Notes: a model not told the origin generated them from the letters alone. Counted from the stretch's first letter, positions 1-8,495 are shown. The stretch: DNA of 64,000 nt from Pontibacter sp. SGAir0037 (GCF_005491705.1 NZ_CP028092.1:5022001-5086000), one strand, 5' to 3'. Program-made: numbers and translations.

Positions 1-196
1 TGTAGGACTCTGTTTGGGCACTTTGTGTATCATTTGAACTTACCTGATCGTCGCCAGCCATTGTCTGAGTTTCACTCATGCTGGTATCATCGTTCATGGC
101 AGTTGTATCCATTGCATCATTAGAGCTAGCGCAGCTAAACATGGTAAAAGATACCACCGCTATCGCAGCTAAGGGTTTTAACATTATTTTTTTCAT
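1..196 (-). CDS. Small lipoprotein, Asp/Thr/Ser-rich (partial, runs off the window)
   Basis: The reverse strand reads an ATG at 194-196 and stays open to base 1, so about 65 residues are visible. It begins with Met-Lys-Lys and a hydrophobic stretch, then Phe-Ser-Cys-Ala-Ser-Ser near residue 21, which fits a relaxed Bacteroidota lipobox. The mature part is hydrophilic and rich in Asp, Thr, Ser, Met and Gln with no recognisable domain. It resembles in style the small Thr/Glu-rich lipoprotein at 2236. Function unknown. The C-terminus is outside the window. Confidence 0.6.
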   Translation of the reverse strand, partial: MKKIMLKPLAAIAVVSFTMFSCASSNDAMDTTAMNDDTSMSETQTMAGDDQVSSNDTQSAQTESY

Positions 197-359
197 AGCT
201 TTATTTAAGTTTATTAACAATATAAGTTGTTGGTTTATAACAACATTGTATAAACTTAAACTGCCAAAGAGTTAAAAATGTTAGGATTTCGGGTTAGAAA
301 TTTCCTGTTTGAACAGCCTTACAGGTACCTTAAACTAAATAGAATAAACCACTAACTTA

Positions 360-1469
360 TTAATTGTAGACCTTTACTACAAATACATAGTCTTTTAGCT
401 TTTTCAGTTGCTGGGTTCGGGAATGGCCTGATAAATTGTTATATTTCGGTAATGAGATAGGATTTAAGTTAGAGGTTTCTGGTAGCTCTGACAGCGTCTG
501 AAGCAAGTAAGCAGATTTTACAGCAAAAGCTGCGCCTTCCTGGCCTGCTTGTTTCCCACTAATAATACCAATCAGATTGCCTCTGTCGTCAAGTAATGGC
601 CCACCGCTATTACCGGGGTTTAGCGGAATAGATACCTGGTAAGAAGTAGTGTCGCCTTCGAAACCAGAAGAAGAACTTAGTGATCCTTCTCCAAATACTA
701 TGTCCTCACGTGGATAGCCCAGTGTGAAAACTTTTTCACCCAGTTCACTTTCAGAAGTTTTAAAGGTATATGGCAGCTTTCCAAAGCCTTCAAAGGCTGG
801 ATCTTCGATTTTAAGAATAGCCAGATCGTGTGTCTGGTCGCGATATACTGTACTTACTTTATATTTATCTCCTGCCTTGTTCTCAATTATAAGAGAATCT
901 GCGCCAGCCACAACATGCGAACTGGTAATCAGGTAACCATCTGAACTGATGGCAAAGCCAGTACCACTAAAGCGTGCAGTGCGTGGGGCAGGTTTAGCTT
1001 CTTCCGTTGTAAGAATTCCGCTGATAATAGCCTTCTGCTCTTTCTTGATTTTTTCAACCTCACGGCGTAGCTCTACATAACGGGCTGTTTGCTGTTGAAC
1101 AGGAGCCTTTAGCTGCTGCACACTCCACAAAGTGCCAAAAACAGATAACAAAGACACGCTGGCTGCCACAGCCATAGTCTGGCGGTGGCGCTTCCAGAAA
1201 ACATTCCAGGTAGATGGAGAAGGGGTAAGCTGAGCGGGTGCCTGTTCAGCTGTTTCAGCTTCCATGGCAGTATGTATCGCATTTAACTTTTGCTTCAGAG
1301 ACTGGCGTTGGCCATAGTGCTTCATAGCATGTAGCAATTGCTTATGCTCCTGAACCTTCTCAGCTAACCTATGGTCGGTATGCAGGAGTGCTTCAAAAGA
1401 GATTTTCTCTTCTGATAGCATTGCTCCTTCCAGATAACGTTCTATTTGCTCGTAAATGCTGTAACCCAT
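360..1469 (-). CDS. Membrane-anchored trypsin-like serine protease with anti-sigma-like N-terminus
   Basis: This 369-residue protein has two parts. Residues 1-97 are a charged cytoplasmic segment of the kind seen in anti-sigma factors, followed by one membrane helix at about 98-117 and a short coiled segment at about 128-150. Residues 165-320 are a trypsin-like (S1C/DegP-type) protease domain with a complete triad: His185 in TSSHVV, Asp215 in HDLAIL and Ser288 in NPGNSGGP. There is no obvious PDZ domain. It lies 49 bases downstream of an ECF sigma factor on the same strand, so the two are probably co-transcribed. Inference: it anchors or senses for that sigma factor and carries a periplasmic protease output. 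The protease fold is secure; the anti-sigma role is a guess from position and topology. Confidence 0.8.
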   Translation of the reverse strand: MGYSIYEQIERYLEGAMLSEEKISFEALLHTDHRLAEKVQEHKQLLHAMKHYGQRQSLKQKLNAIHTAMEAETAEQAPAQLTPSPSTWNVFWKRHRQTMAVAASVSLLSVFGTLWSVQQLKAPVQQQTARYVELRREVEKIKKEQKAIISGILTTEEAKPAPRTARFSGTGFAISSDGYLITSSHVVAGADSLIIENKAGDKYKVSTVYRDQTHDLAILKIEDPAFEGFGKLPYTFKTSESELGEKVFTLGYPREDIVFGEGSLSSSSGFEGDTTSYQVSIPLNPGNSGGPLLDDRGNLIGIISGKQAGQEGAAFAVKSAYLLQTLSELPETSNLNPISLPKYNNLSGHSRTQQLKKLKDYVFVVKVYN

Positions 1470-1518
1470 TGCTCTGTTTCTCTAAATAGGCTTAAAAAGC
1501 CTAAAATGTACTATGGTG

Positions 1519-2100
1519 CTATACCTGTGGTTTATAGGTAGCAAAAAATAATTTCTTTAAACGTTGCAGGCATTTGTACTTCTGGTTCTTGGCTGTATCG
1601 GTATTGGTATAGCCAAACTTGTCGGTAATGTCCTGCATGTTCTGCATGCGTATATAATAATCTTCCAGTAGCGTTCGGCAAGGTTCCCCTAATTGTCCCA
1701 ACGCTTCGCCCATTAACTCGAACTGACGTTCATTTTCCTCATGCTGTGGTATATCTTCCTCTAGTAAAAGAAAATCCTCTGCATCGTCTATCCGGTTTGC
1801 ATATCGCCCCTTTTCGGCAAGTCTTTTTAGCCACAACCTTCTGCAAACCGAGTAGAGGTACGTTTTTATCTGGCAACTCAGCTCCAGGCTATTGTCTTTT
1901 ATTTTCTCGAAGAAAACAATAATGCCTTCCTGATAAATGTCTTTTGCTTCGTCGTCAGTTCCGCTGTTGCTCAAAATTAAATGAGAAATCATAGGAAAAT
2001 AGAGTTTGTACAAATGGGCAAGGGCTCTATTATCGTCGTTACGGATTCCCCTTATTATCGCCTCATCCGTCTCATACAAACTGTTCTTCATTCCGTTCAA
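1519..2100 (-). CDS. ECF-type RNA polymerase sigma factor
   Basis: The 193-residue protein has the sigma-70 region 2 pattern (residues about 25-100, including DDEAKDIYQEGIIVFFEKI and a basic RRLWLKRL segment) and a region 4 helix-turn-helix at about 135-185 (LGEPCRTLLEDYY, then DITDKFGYTN). This is the layout of an extracytoplasmic-function sigma factor, which redirects RNA polymerase in response to an envelope signal. The start sits among Met residues (MNGM), so either could be used. It is followed by the membrane protease at 360-1469, its likely partner. The target genes cannot be told from the sequence. Confidence 0.85.
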   Translation of the reverse strand: MNGMKNSLYETDEAIIRGIRNDDNRALAHLYKLYFPMISHLILSNSGTDDEAKDIYQEGIIVFFEKIKDNSLELSCQIKTYLYSVCRRLWLKRLAEKGRYANRIDDAEDFLLLEEDIPQHEENERQFELMGEALGQLGEPCRTLLEDYYIRMQNMQDITDKFGYTNTDTAKNQKYKCLQRLKKLFFATYKPQV

Positions 2101-2235
2101 GTTTTAATACGATTAGCTCCTTTTTGTAACCCACAAAATTTTTTTTTTATTTTTTTTAAAAAGTCGGGTTACCTATCGCAAGTTCTGGTATGAAGTTCAA
2201 AATCGAAACCAAAACACTTAATCACAAACAAAAAA

Positions 2236-2436
2236 ATGAAAAATTTATTTAAAATCGCTGTAGTTGCTCTTGCATTCGTTTCTTTCACTGCTTGCAGCGA
2301 AACTGCTACTACTGAAACTGAAGCTACTGAAGGTACTGAAGTTACTACTGAAGAAACTGCTCCAGTTGAAGAAACTGCTCCAGTTGAAGTTGATTCAGCA
2401 GCTACTACTACTGACACTACTATTACTGTTCAGTAA
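2236..2436 (+). CDS. Small Thr/Glu-rich lipoprotein with an internal tandem repeat
   Basis: A 66-residue protein with a short basic start (MKNLFK), a hydrophobic stretch and a lipobox ending in Thr-Ala-Cys at residue 20. The mature chain is almost only Thr, Glu, Ala, Val and Pro, with a twofold repeat of Glu-Thr-Ala-Pro-Val-Glu encoded by an 18-base tandem repeat at about 2353-2388. Such acidic low-complexity chains are common as surface or periplasmic lipoproteins in Bacteroidota, usually without known function. A strong terminator follows about 45 bases after the stop, supporting a real monocistronic gene. It is divergent from the sigma factor at 1519-2100. Confidence 0.75.
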   Translation: MKNLFKIAVVALAFVSFTACSETATTETEATEGTEVTTEETAPVEETAPVEVDSAATTTDTTITVQ

Positions 2437-2482
2437 TCTGTTTCAGAACTAAAGAATTTAAATTATAGTTCTATAAACACAC

Positions 2483-2517
2483 AAAAGGCCCCCTTGCTTT
2501 ATGCTTGGGGGCCTTTT
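2483..2517 (+). terminator. Rho-independent terminator after the small lipoprotein gene
   Basis: An inverted repeat with arms AAAAGGCCCCC and GGGGGCCTTTT around a 13-base loop, followed by a T-rich stretch. It lies about 45 bases after the stop of the lipoprotein gene at 2236-2436. Confidence 0.85.
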
Positions 2518-2666
2518 ATTTTTCAAACTTTTGCCAAAGTAATTAGCTGTTTGCAGATTCCATGCCAAATTCGTTTATGCAATGTTATAAGAGCTGAATA
2601 TGCCCTATAGAATCAAATTCGGCTGTTTTTGTACCCCCATAGTACTTTAAGCCAAGCCGTTTTTTG

Positions 2667-3884
2667 CTAAAAATGGGAAAAAACGTTATCTGTTATTCCC
2701 CTTTTTTTGTTCTTTCTGCGATCCATTTCATTTTTAATAAGCGTGAATTCGCGGCTGCTTTGGCCTGCTATGGCAGTATTCTCGTTGGCGCGGCGCAGCA
2801 GATAAGGCATAACAGCTTCTACAGGGCCATAAGGTACATACTTTGCTACATTGTACCCTGCGTTGGCCAGGTTGTACGATAGATTATCACTCATTCCATA
2901 AAGCTGTGCAAAGAATATTCTTTCGTCCTGTGGGGCAATGTGGTGCTCCTGCATCAGTTGCATTAACAAATAAGAGCTTGCCTCATTGTGTGTGCCTGCA
3001 CAAATAGAAATACGATCCAGGTGGTTTATGCAGAAGCGGAGAGCCTCATCAAAAAGATTATCAGACGCGGATTTGCTTGGATTTATAGGGCTGGTGTAAC
3101 CTGCTTCCCGGGCACGCTTGCGTTCTTTTTCCATATAGGCACCTCTTACCAGTTTGCCCCCTATGTAATATCCCACTTGTTCAGCCTGCTGCACATCCCG
3201 CTTTAGCACTTCGAGCCGGTCGTGGCGGTATAGCTGATAAGTGTTGTATACAATGGCTTTCTCCCTGTTGTAAAGTGCCATCATCTCGTAGGTCAGGTTG
3301 TCAATAGTATCCTGAATCCAGCTTTCTTCTGCATCTACAAAAACACGTACACCTGCTTCGTAACAGCGCTGGCAGATAGCTTGCACCCGATCACGGCCGC
3401 GGTTAAACGCTGCCTGCTCATCAGGAGTGAGGGGTTGCTTTGCCTGTACCTTTTCCAGCAGTTTAATAGCAACCAACCCGGTAACCTTGAACACTGAAAA
3501 CGGGATATGCTTATTTCCCCTGGCCTTCTCTACTGTCCGAAGCAGTTCATCACGAGTAGCGTCAAAGCTTTTCTCGTTTCCTTCGCCCTCTACAGAATAA
3601 TCCAGTATGGTGCCTATATGGTAGCTTCCCAGCTCTTGTATAGCTCTTTCAGATTCTTTGATTGTCTCTCCGCCACAAAAGTGGCTGAAGATAGTTGGCT
3701 TTACAATAAATTTAACCGGAAGATGCAGGTTTATGGCCGTGTTTAAAAGGCTACCACCTACCTTTACAAAAAGGTTGCTGTTCATAGACTTAAACAGCAA
3801 ATACATTTTATATAACTCAGTATCTGACTTCGATGAGAACGCAACAGCGGTATCGTCAAATGAAACAGTATTTTTGGGGTTCAT
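2667..3884 (-). CDS. Proline dehydrogenase (FAD-dependent)
   Basis: This 405-residue enzyme oxidises L-proline to pyrroline-5-carboxylate and passes electrons to FAD and then quinones, the first step of proline catabolism. The beta/alpha-barrel signatures of the monofunctional proline dehydrogenase family are visible: the FVDAEES strand near residue 182-188, the KLVRGAY motif at 244-250 and the substrate-binding YLLRRANEN motif at 361-369. There is no fused aldehyde dehydrogenase domain as in PutA. The gene stands alone and is divergent from aroB. A TAnnTTTG-type -7 box lies just upstream of its ATG. Confidence 0.9.
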   Translation of the reverse strand: MNPKNTVSFDDTAVAFSSKSDTELYKMYLLFKSMNSNLFVKVGGSLLNTAINLHLPVKFIVKPTIFSHFCGGETIKESERAIQELGSYHIGTILDYSVEGEGNEKSFDATRDELLRTVEKARGNKHIPFSVFKVTGLVAIKLLEKVQAKQPLTPDEQAAFNRGRDRVQAICQRCYEAGVRVFVDAEESWIQDTIDNLTYEMMALYNREKAIVYNTYQLYRHDRLEVLKRDVQQAEQVGYYIGGKLVRGAYMEKERKRAREAGYTSPINPSKSASDNLFDEALRFCINHLDRISICAGTHNEASSYLLMQLMQEHHIAPQDERIFFAQLYGMSDNLSYNLANAGYNVAKYVPYGPVEAVMPYLLRRANENTAIAGQSSREFTLIKNEMDRRKNKKRGITDNVFSHF

Positions 3885-3904
3885 TTACTTTTGTTTTAAT
3901 ACGG

Positions 3905-3912
3905 CAAAGATA
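3905..3912 (-). promoter_or_regulatory. Candidate -7 promoter element for proline dehydrogenase
   Basis: On the reverse strand the sequence TATCTTTG fits the Bacteroidota -7 consensus TAnnTTTG. It lies 20 bases upstream of the ATG at 3884. A convincing -33 TTTG at the right spacing is not seen. Confidence 0.4.
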
Positions 3913-4048
3913 GTGCAACAACAACATATAATGATGCTTTCTGATGTGCTGCCATAAAAGATATTGTTTTCTGCTGGCGCTTTAACTTGCTTAAGTTATT
4001 CCTAAATAGCCTTGATCTGCGCAATACTGCTAAAATGTATAGTGGATT

Positions 4049-4068
4049 AAAGTATAATTTTATACTTT
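4049..4068. promoter_or_regulatory. Perfect 20-base palindrome upstream of aroB
   Basis: AAAGTATAA-TT-TTATACTTT is a perfect palindrome with 9-base arms, ending 39 bases before the aroB GTG start. Its right half overlaps a near-consensus -7 sequence (TATACTTTG). Seen directly; its role as an operator or promoter part is an inference. Confidence 0.35.
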
Positions 4069-4107
4069 GGCCCTGTATTTATTGCTAAACAAATAAATTC
4101 TATTTCC

Positions 4108-5145
4108 GTGACGGAGACAATACATATAGGTAACAGTGCTTTACAAGAGATAGACGAGCTTCTTCGGAACCGCGCTTTTTCTAAAGTAGTGGTGCTGGTT
4201 GATGACAATACCCTGGCCCATTGCTATCCGCGCCTGAAGGATTACCTGCCGGAGCACAGCCTGATACAGATTCCAAGTGGCGAGGAGCATAAGACATTGC
4301 AGACCTGCGAGCTGATATGGCAACGCATGACGGAACTGAACCTGGACCGTTGGGCAGTACTGGTTAATTTGGGAGGAGGCGTAATAGGAGATATGGGTGG
4401 TTTTTGTGCCTCAGTTTTTAAACGCGGAATCTATTTTGTGCAGGTGCCTACTACCTTACTTGCTCAGGTAGATGCCAGCGTGGGAGGAAAAACAGGCATT
4501 GATTTTCATGGCCTGAAAAACCACATTGGCGTATACCAGGAGCCACAGGCGGTGTTTATAGATCCCACTTTTTTGCAGACGCTTCCGCAAAGGCAGGTGA
4601 AATCGGGCTATGCCGAAATAATTAAGCACTGGCTCATTGCTGATGCTGAGGCTTTTCAGACCCAACGCAATATAGGTCTTTTTACCGAAGACTGGGAAGC
4701 ACTTATACGGCACTCGGTACATATAAAATCTGAAGTCGTAACGGCTGACCCGCTGGAAGGAGGCTACAGAAAGGTGCTTAACTTCGGCCATACAGTTGGC
4801 CATGCTGTGGAAACGTATCTGATGCAGCAGCCAGGCAGAGAGCTGCTCCACGGAGAAGCCATTGCGGTCGGGATGTTTTGTGAAGCCTACCTTTCCGTAA
4901 AAAAAGAACTGCTTTCAAAAGAAGAACTAGATAAGATTGAAACTTTCCTGGTGTCTGTTTATGAAAAAGTAAGCATTGGCGAAGACGATATTGAAAAGAT
5001 TGCGCAGCTGGCACTTCAGGATAAGAAGAATACCCGCTCTACTATAAATTGTACCCTGCTACAAAGCATTGGCAAAGCTGTATACGATCAGGCCATTACC
5101 TTGCAGGACATCCAGGAATCATTACGTTATTACCAACTTTTATGA
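4108..5145 (+). CDS. aroB: 3-dehydroquinate synthase
   Basis: The 345-residue enzyme converts DAHP to 3-dehydroquinate, the second step of the shikimate pathway to aromatic amino acids, using NAD and a divalent metal. The NAD-binding GGGVIGDMGGF loop is at about 89-99, GGKTGID at 126-132, and the metal-binding histidines are in the FGHTVGHAVE and HGEAIAVGM motifs further on. The start is a GTG at 4108; no ATG fits the conserved N-terminus. Its stop overlaps the aroA start (ATGA), so the two are translationally coupled. Confidence 0.93.
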   Translation: MTETIHIGNSALQEIDELLRNRAFSKVVVLVDDNTLAHCYPRLKDYLPEHSLIQIPSGEEHKTLQTCELIWQRMTELNLDRWAVLVNLGGGVIGDMGGFCASVFKRGIYFVQVPTTLLAQVDASVGGKTGIDFHGLKNHIGVYQEPQAVFIDPTFLQTLPQRQVKSGYAEIIKHWLIADAEAFQTQRNIGLFTEDWEALIRHSVHIKSEVVTADPLEGGYRKVLNFGHTVGHAVETYLMQQPGRELLHGEAIAVGMFCEAYLSVKKELLSKEELDKIETFLVSVYEKVSIGEDDIEKIAQLALQDKKNTRSTINCTLLQSIGKAVYDQAITLQDIQESLRYYQLL

Positions 5146-6371
5146 CCAAAGCCCTTACGCTAAGCCACCCAACCAATACTATTCAAGGGAAAATAAAATT
5201 ACCTGCCTCTAAAAGTGAGGCTAACCGCGCTTTAATTATCGCGGCATTATCCGGGCAGGAATCGCAGTTGCACAATCTGTCGGAGGCAAATGATACGCAG
5301 TTGTTACAGCGCTTGCTGAAGAGTGATGCTGAAACGATAAATGCAGAAGATGCCGGAACAGTAATGCGTTTTTTAACAGCTTACTATGCCATCACCGGAC
5401 AAGAAAAGACCTTAACAGGCACTGAGCGTATGTGCCAGCGCCCCATTAAGGTGCTGGTAGATGCATTGCGTGAGTTAGGTGCCAACATCGAGTACTCAGG
5501 AGAAGAAGGCTATCCGCCCCTAAAAATTAAAGGCTTTAGCGGCAGTGGCAACAATAAACTGAAAGTGCGCAGCGATATCAGTAGCCAGTATATTTCTGCT
5601 CTGCTGATGGTAGGGCCTTTGCTCCCGGAAGGGTTGGAACTGGAGCTGGAGGGAAAGATCGGTTCACGCCCTTATATTGAGATGACACTTTCGCTGATGA
5701 AGCACTTTGGCGTAGATGCTGTTTTTTCAGGAAATACTATCAAGGTAGCGCACCAGGCTTACAAGGCAGCAAGCTTTAGCGTAGAGTCGGATTGGTCGGC
5801 AGCCAGTTACTGGTATAGTTTTGTGGCGCTTGCACAGGAGGCCGATATCACGTTATTAGGTTTAAGGGAGGACTCTTACCAGGGTGATAGTGCTATAGCT
5901 GACATTATGTATCGTTTAGGTGTACACTCTACCTTTACAGAGGAGGGGGTAAAGCTCACGAAGAAAGAGCATGAGATGTCTGTTTCCATCGACTTCTCCG
6001 ACTGCCCCGATCTGGCACAGACTATTGTTGCTTTATGTGCCGGCCTGGGTGTAAAGTTAAGTATGACCGGTGTAGAGAGTCTGCGCATAAAAGAAACTGA
6101 CCGCATTCAGGCTTTGCAAATAGAATCGCTTAGCTTAAACTCATCTTTACAGGAAGTAACGCCCGGGGTGTTTCAGATGGCACCAGGTGTAATTGAAAAG
6201 AAAGAGCTTGAATTCCGGACTTACGAAGATCATCGCATGGCTATGGCCTTTGCACCTATTGCTTTGTTGGAGCCGATAAAAATTCAGGAGCCGCGCGTGG
6301 TGCGCAAATCTTACCCAAGGTTCTGGGAAGACCTGGAAAAGGTGGGTTTTGAAGTAAAGTTTGAGGGGTAG
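5142..6371 (+). CDS. aroA: 3-phosphoshikimate 1-carboxyvinyltransferase (EPSP synthase)
   Basis: The 409-residue enzyme joins shikimate-3-phosphate and phosphoenolpyruvate to give EPSP, a late step of the shikimate pathway. The N-terminal LPASKSEANRA motif (residues 20-30) is the family's substrate loop, with Ala-Ser replacing the usual Gly-Ser, as often in Bacteroidota. DAGTVMRFL, the KETDRI segment and YEDHRMAMAF near the C-terminus are all present. I chose the ATG at 5142 because it overlaps the aroB stop in an ATGA junction and places the conserved motif at the usual distance; a further-upstream in-frame Met at 5049 lies inside aroB and is unlikely. A hairpin terminator follows. Confidence 0.93.
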   Translation: MTKALTLSHPTNTIQGKIKLPASKSEANRALIIAALSGQESQLHNLSEANDTQLLQRLLKSDAETINAEDAGTVMRFLTAYYAITGQEKTLTGTERMCQRPIKVLVDALRELGANIEYSGEEGYPPLKIKGFSGSGNNKLKVRSDISSQYISALLMVGPLLPEGLELELEGKIGSRPYIEMTLSLMKHFGVDAVFSGNTIKVAHQAYKAASFSVESDWSAASYWYSFVALAQEADITLLGLREDSYQGDSAIADIMYRLGVHSTFTEEGVKLTKKEHEMSVSIDFSDCPDLAQTIVALCAGLGVKLSMTGVESLRIKETDRIQALQIESLSLNSSLQEVTPGVFQMAPGVIEKKELEFRTYEDHRMAMAFAPIALLEPIKIQEPRVVRKSYPRFWEDLEKVGFEVKFEG

Positions 6372-6408
6372 TGCCTGCTAATTAAGCAGCATTCGATCTT
6401 TAACTAAG

Positions 6409-6439
6409 CTGCCGTTTCGCTTAACAGACGAAACGGCAG
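6409..6439. terminator. Bidirectional terminator between aroA and the metal-receptor gene
   Basis: Arms CTGCCGTTTCG and CGAAACGGCAG with a 9-base loop, followed on the plus strand by a T-rich run. It sits between two convergent genes and can serve both. Confidence 0.75.
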
Positions 6440-7249
6440 TTATCTTTTTAGGCTTTCGGCTACTTCCTCTATGATAGTTTGCAGATAAGCTGGGGCGTTT
6501 AAAAGCCTGCTGCCGTACCAGCTGAACATTTCACCGTCAACTACTTTAATGAAAGCCTGAGGGCATAGCTGCTGGAATTCCAAGATGTGCTTTTCCTTAA
6601 AAGGATAAGGTTCTGAGGAAAGCAGGATCAGTTGTGGATTTGCCTGTTGCAGTTGTTCTGGCTCTACTACCGGATACCTTGCCAATGCGGCAAAGGCATT
6701 CCGAAAGCCACAACGCTGTAGCATGTGGTCGATTATATTATAGTTGCCCACTGCCATATAAGGGCCACGCCAGATAAAGTAAGCAGTGCTGACCGGGTAT
6801 GCCAACGGCTTCAGGCTTTCGAAGCCTGAACGGACCTGCTGCATTAAATGGAATGCTTGGGTTGTAGTGGCTGTTATGTCCCCTAACTGCTGCATCATCT
6901 GCAGGGCATCATCTAAGGTATAAATATCGCTCATCCAGACAGGGTAGTGCCGTTGTAGCTGTTCTATCCCTTCCTTATAGTTTTCCTCCTTGTTGCCGAT
7001 AATGAGATCGGGCTGCAGCTGTGCAATCACATCAAACCTGAAATTCTTTGTGCCGCCAATAACGGTCTTTTGCTTTACCTGTTCTTTAGGGTGTAGGCAG
7101 AACTTGGTAACACCCACTAATCTTTCTCCTAAACCTAAGTCGAAGAGCAATTCTGTTTGCGAGGGTACCAGAGAGATAATGCGCTGTGGAGGGTGTGGCA
7201 ACGTAAGCTGGTGCCCCATCTGGTCTGTTAAGATGCGTGGAAGAGCCAT
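6440..7249 (-). CDS. Helical-backbone metal/cobalamin receptor (BtuF/FhuD-like substrate-binding fold)
   Basis: The protein carries the class III periplasmic-binding-protein fold used for vitamin B12 or ferric siderophores: QRIISLVPSQTELLFDLGLGERLVGVTKFC at the N-terminus, a central helix and a C-terminal lobe with WYGSRLLNAP. I use the ATG at 7249, giving 269 residues and no signal peptide. A longer reading from 7321 would add a hydrophobic stretch that looks like a signal peptide, but that stretch is encoded by the T-tract of a terminator hairpin (7278-7311) belonging to the upstream gene. No permease or ATPase genes are adjacent. The ligand is unknown. Confidence 0.8.
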   Translation of the reverse strand: MALPRILTDQMGHQLTLPHPPQRIISLVPSQTELLFDLGLGERLVGVTKFCLHPKEQVKQKTVIGGTKNFRFDVIAQLQPDLIIGNKEENYKEGIEQLQRHYPVWMSDIYTLDDALQMMQQLGDITATTTQAFHLMQQVRSGFESLKPLAYPVSTAYFIWRGPYMAVGNYNIIDHMLQRCGFRNAFAALARYPVVEPEQLQQANPQLILLSSEPYPFKEKHILEFQQLCPQAFIKVVDGEMFSWYGSRLLNAPAYLQTIIEEVAESLKR

Positions 7250-7277
7250 TGAGAAAAGTAGCAGTAGTAGAAAAGAA

Positions 7278-7311
7278 AAACCCGGCAGGTTGTCCAAAAC
7301 CTGCCGGGTTT
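7278..7311 (-). terminator. Terminator downstream of the M42 peptidase gene
   Basis: A 14-base perfect stem (AAACCCGGCAGGTT paired with AACCTGCCGGGTTT) with a 6-base loop. On the reverse strand it is followed by a T-rich run. It begins 18 bases after the stop of the peptidase gene at 7329-8399. Confidence 0.85.
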
Positions 7312-7328
7312 GCCCGAACATACAGGGC

Positions 7329-8399
7329 TTATTTCAGGTAACGGAAATCCTGATTGTTTTCTATTTTCAGGATCGTTTCGTAGATCAGGTTGATTACGTT
7401 TTGCACGTCGTCCTTGTGTACTGTCTCCACCGTAGTGTGCATGTACTTTAGTGGCAGAGAGATAAGCGCTGAGGCTACACCTGCATTGGAGTAAGCAAAA
7501 GCATCTGTATCGGTACCAGTTGCACGTGAAACGGCTGCACGCTGGAACGGTATCTCTTTTTCCTGTGCTGTATTGATAATGAGATCACGCACATTATTCT
7601 GAACAGCCGGACCATAAGAAACAACAGGTCCTTTTCCGCAATGAATATCGCCGCTTGTCTTTTTATCATACATGGGCGACTGTGTATCATGCGTTACATC
7701 TGTAATAATGGCTACATCCGGCTTAATGCGGTGTGCAATCATTTCGGCACCACGCAAGCCAATTTCTTCCTGAACCGCATTTACAATGTAAAGGCCAAAA
7801 GGAAGTTCTTTTTTATTCTCTTTTACCAGGCGGGCAACCTCAGCAATCATGAAACCTCCGATACGATTATCTAGGGCACGGCCTACATAGAACTTATCGT
7901 TTAGTACAGTAAATTCGTCTTCAAAAGTGGCGACACAACCTACATGAATACCCATCTGTTCTACTTCGTCGCGGCTGCTGGCGCCACAGTCCAGAAACAC
8001 AGTTTCGATGGTAGGGGCCTTGTCGTTTTCAACTTTACGCACGTGAATGGCTGGCCAGCCAAAAACTGCTTTCACAATGCCTTTGCTGGTATAGATGTTT
8101 ACACGCTTGGAAGGGGCTATAAGAGCATCTGAGCCGCCGTTGCGTCTCAGGTAAATATATCCTTCTGGTGTGATATAGTTCACGAACCAGGAGATTTCAT
8201 CGGCATGCGCCTCAATTACTACTTTGTATTCCGCTTCAGGGTTGATAACACCTACTACAGTGCCGTAGGTATCTACAAAGTAGCTGTCTATATATGGTTT
8301 AAGGTACTCCAGCCAAAGCTTCTGGCCTTCTGCCTCGAAGCCTGTGGGCGAGGAGTTATTCAGGTAAGTTTGTAAAAAATCAAAAGATTCTGGACGCAT
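7329..8399 (-). CDS. M42 family metallopeptidase (glutamyl aminopeptidase/cellulase M-like)
   Basis: The 356-residue enzyme belongs to the tetrahedral aminopeptidases that trim peptides in the cytosol with two metal ions. The ligands and catalytic residues are visible in order: His65 and Asp67 in IEAHADEIS, Asp177 in GRALDNRIGG, the catalytic pair Glu211-Glu212 in AVQEEIGLRG, Asp234 in IITDVTHD and His321 in KYMHTTVETVH. No signal peptide. It lies between the acyl-CoA carboxyltransferase and the metal-receptor gene on the same strand, but a terminator follows, so it is probably its own unit. Confidence 0.9.
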   Translation of the reverse strand: MRPESFDFLQTYLNNSSPTGFEAEGQKLWLEYLKPYIDSYFVDTYGTVVGVINPEAEYKVVIEAHADEISWFVNYITPEGYIYLRRNGGSDALIAPSKRVNIYTSKGIVKAVFGWPAIHVRKVENDKAPTIETVFLDCGASSRDEVEQMGIHVGCVATFEDEFTVLNDKFYVGRALDNRIGGFMIAEVARLVKENKKELPFGLYIVNAVQEEIGLRGAEMIAHRIKPDVAIITDVTHDTQSPMYDKKTSGDIHCGKGPVVSYGPAVQNNVRDLIINTAQEKEIPFQRAAVSRATGTDTDAFAYSNAGVASALISLPLKYMHTTVETVHKDDVQNVINLIYETILKIENNQDFRYLK

Positions 8400-8402
8400 A
8401 GA

Positions 8403-8495
8403 TTTTAATTATAAATTATGAGTTATGAATTATGAGAACAGAAATTATGATTGTATACTCAGAGAAACATTCATAATTTCTAATTTATAATTCTA
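8403..8495. repeat. AT-rich low-complexity spacer with repeated ATAATT/ATTATG words
   Basis: This intergenic stretch is built from recurring short words such as AATTATAAATTATGAG, TTATGAATTATGAG and CATAATTTCTAATTTATAAT, in both orientations, so it can fold on itself. A similar stretch lies at about 13706-13750. Such word-repeats are frequent between genes in this group; whether it is mobile is unknown. Confidence 0.45.
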
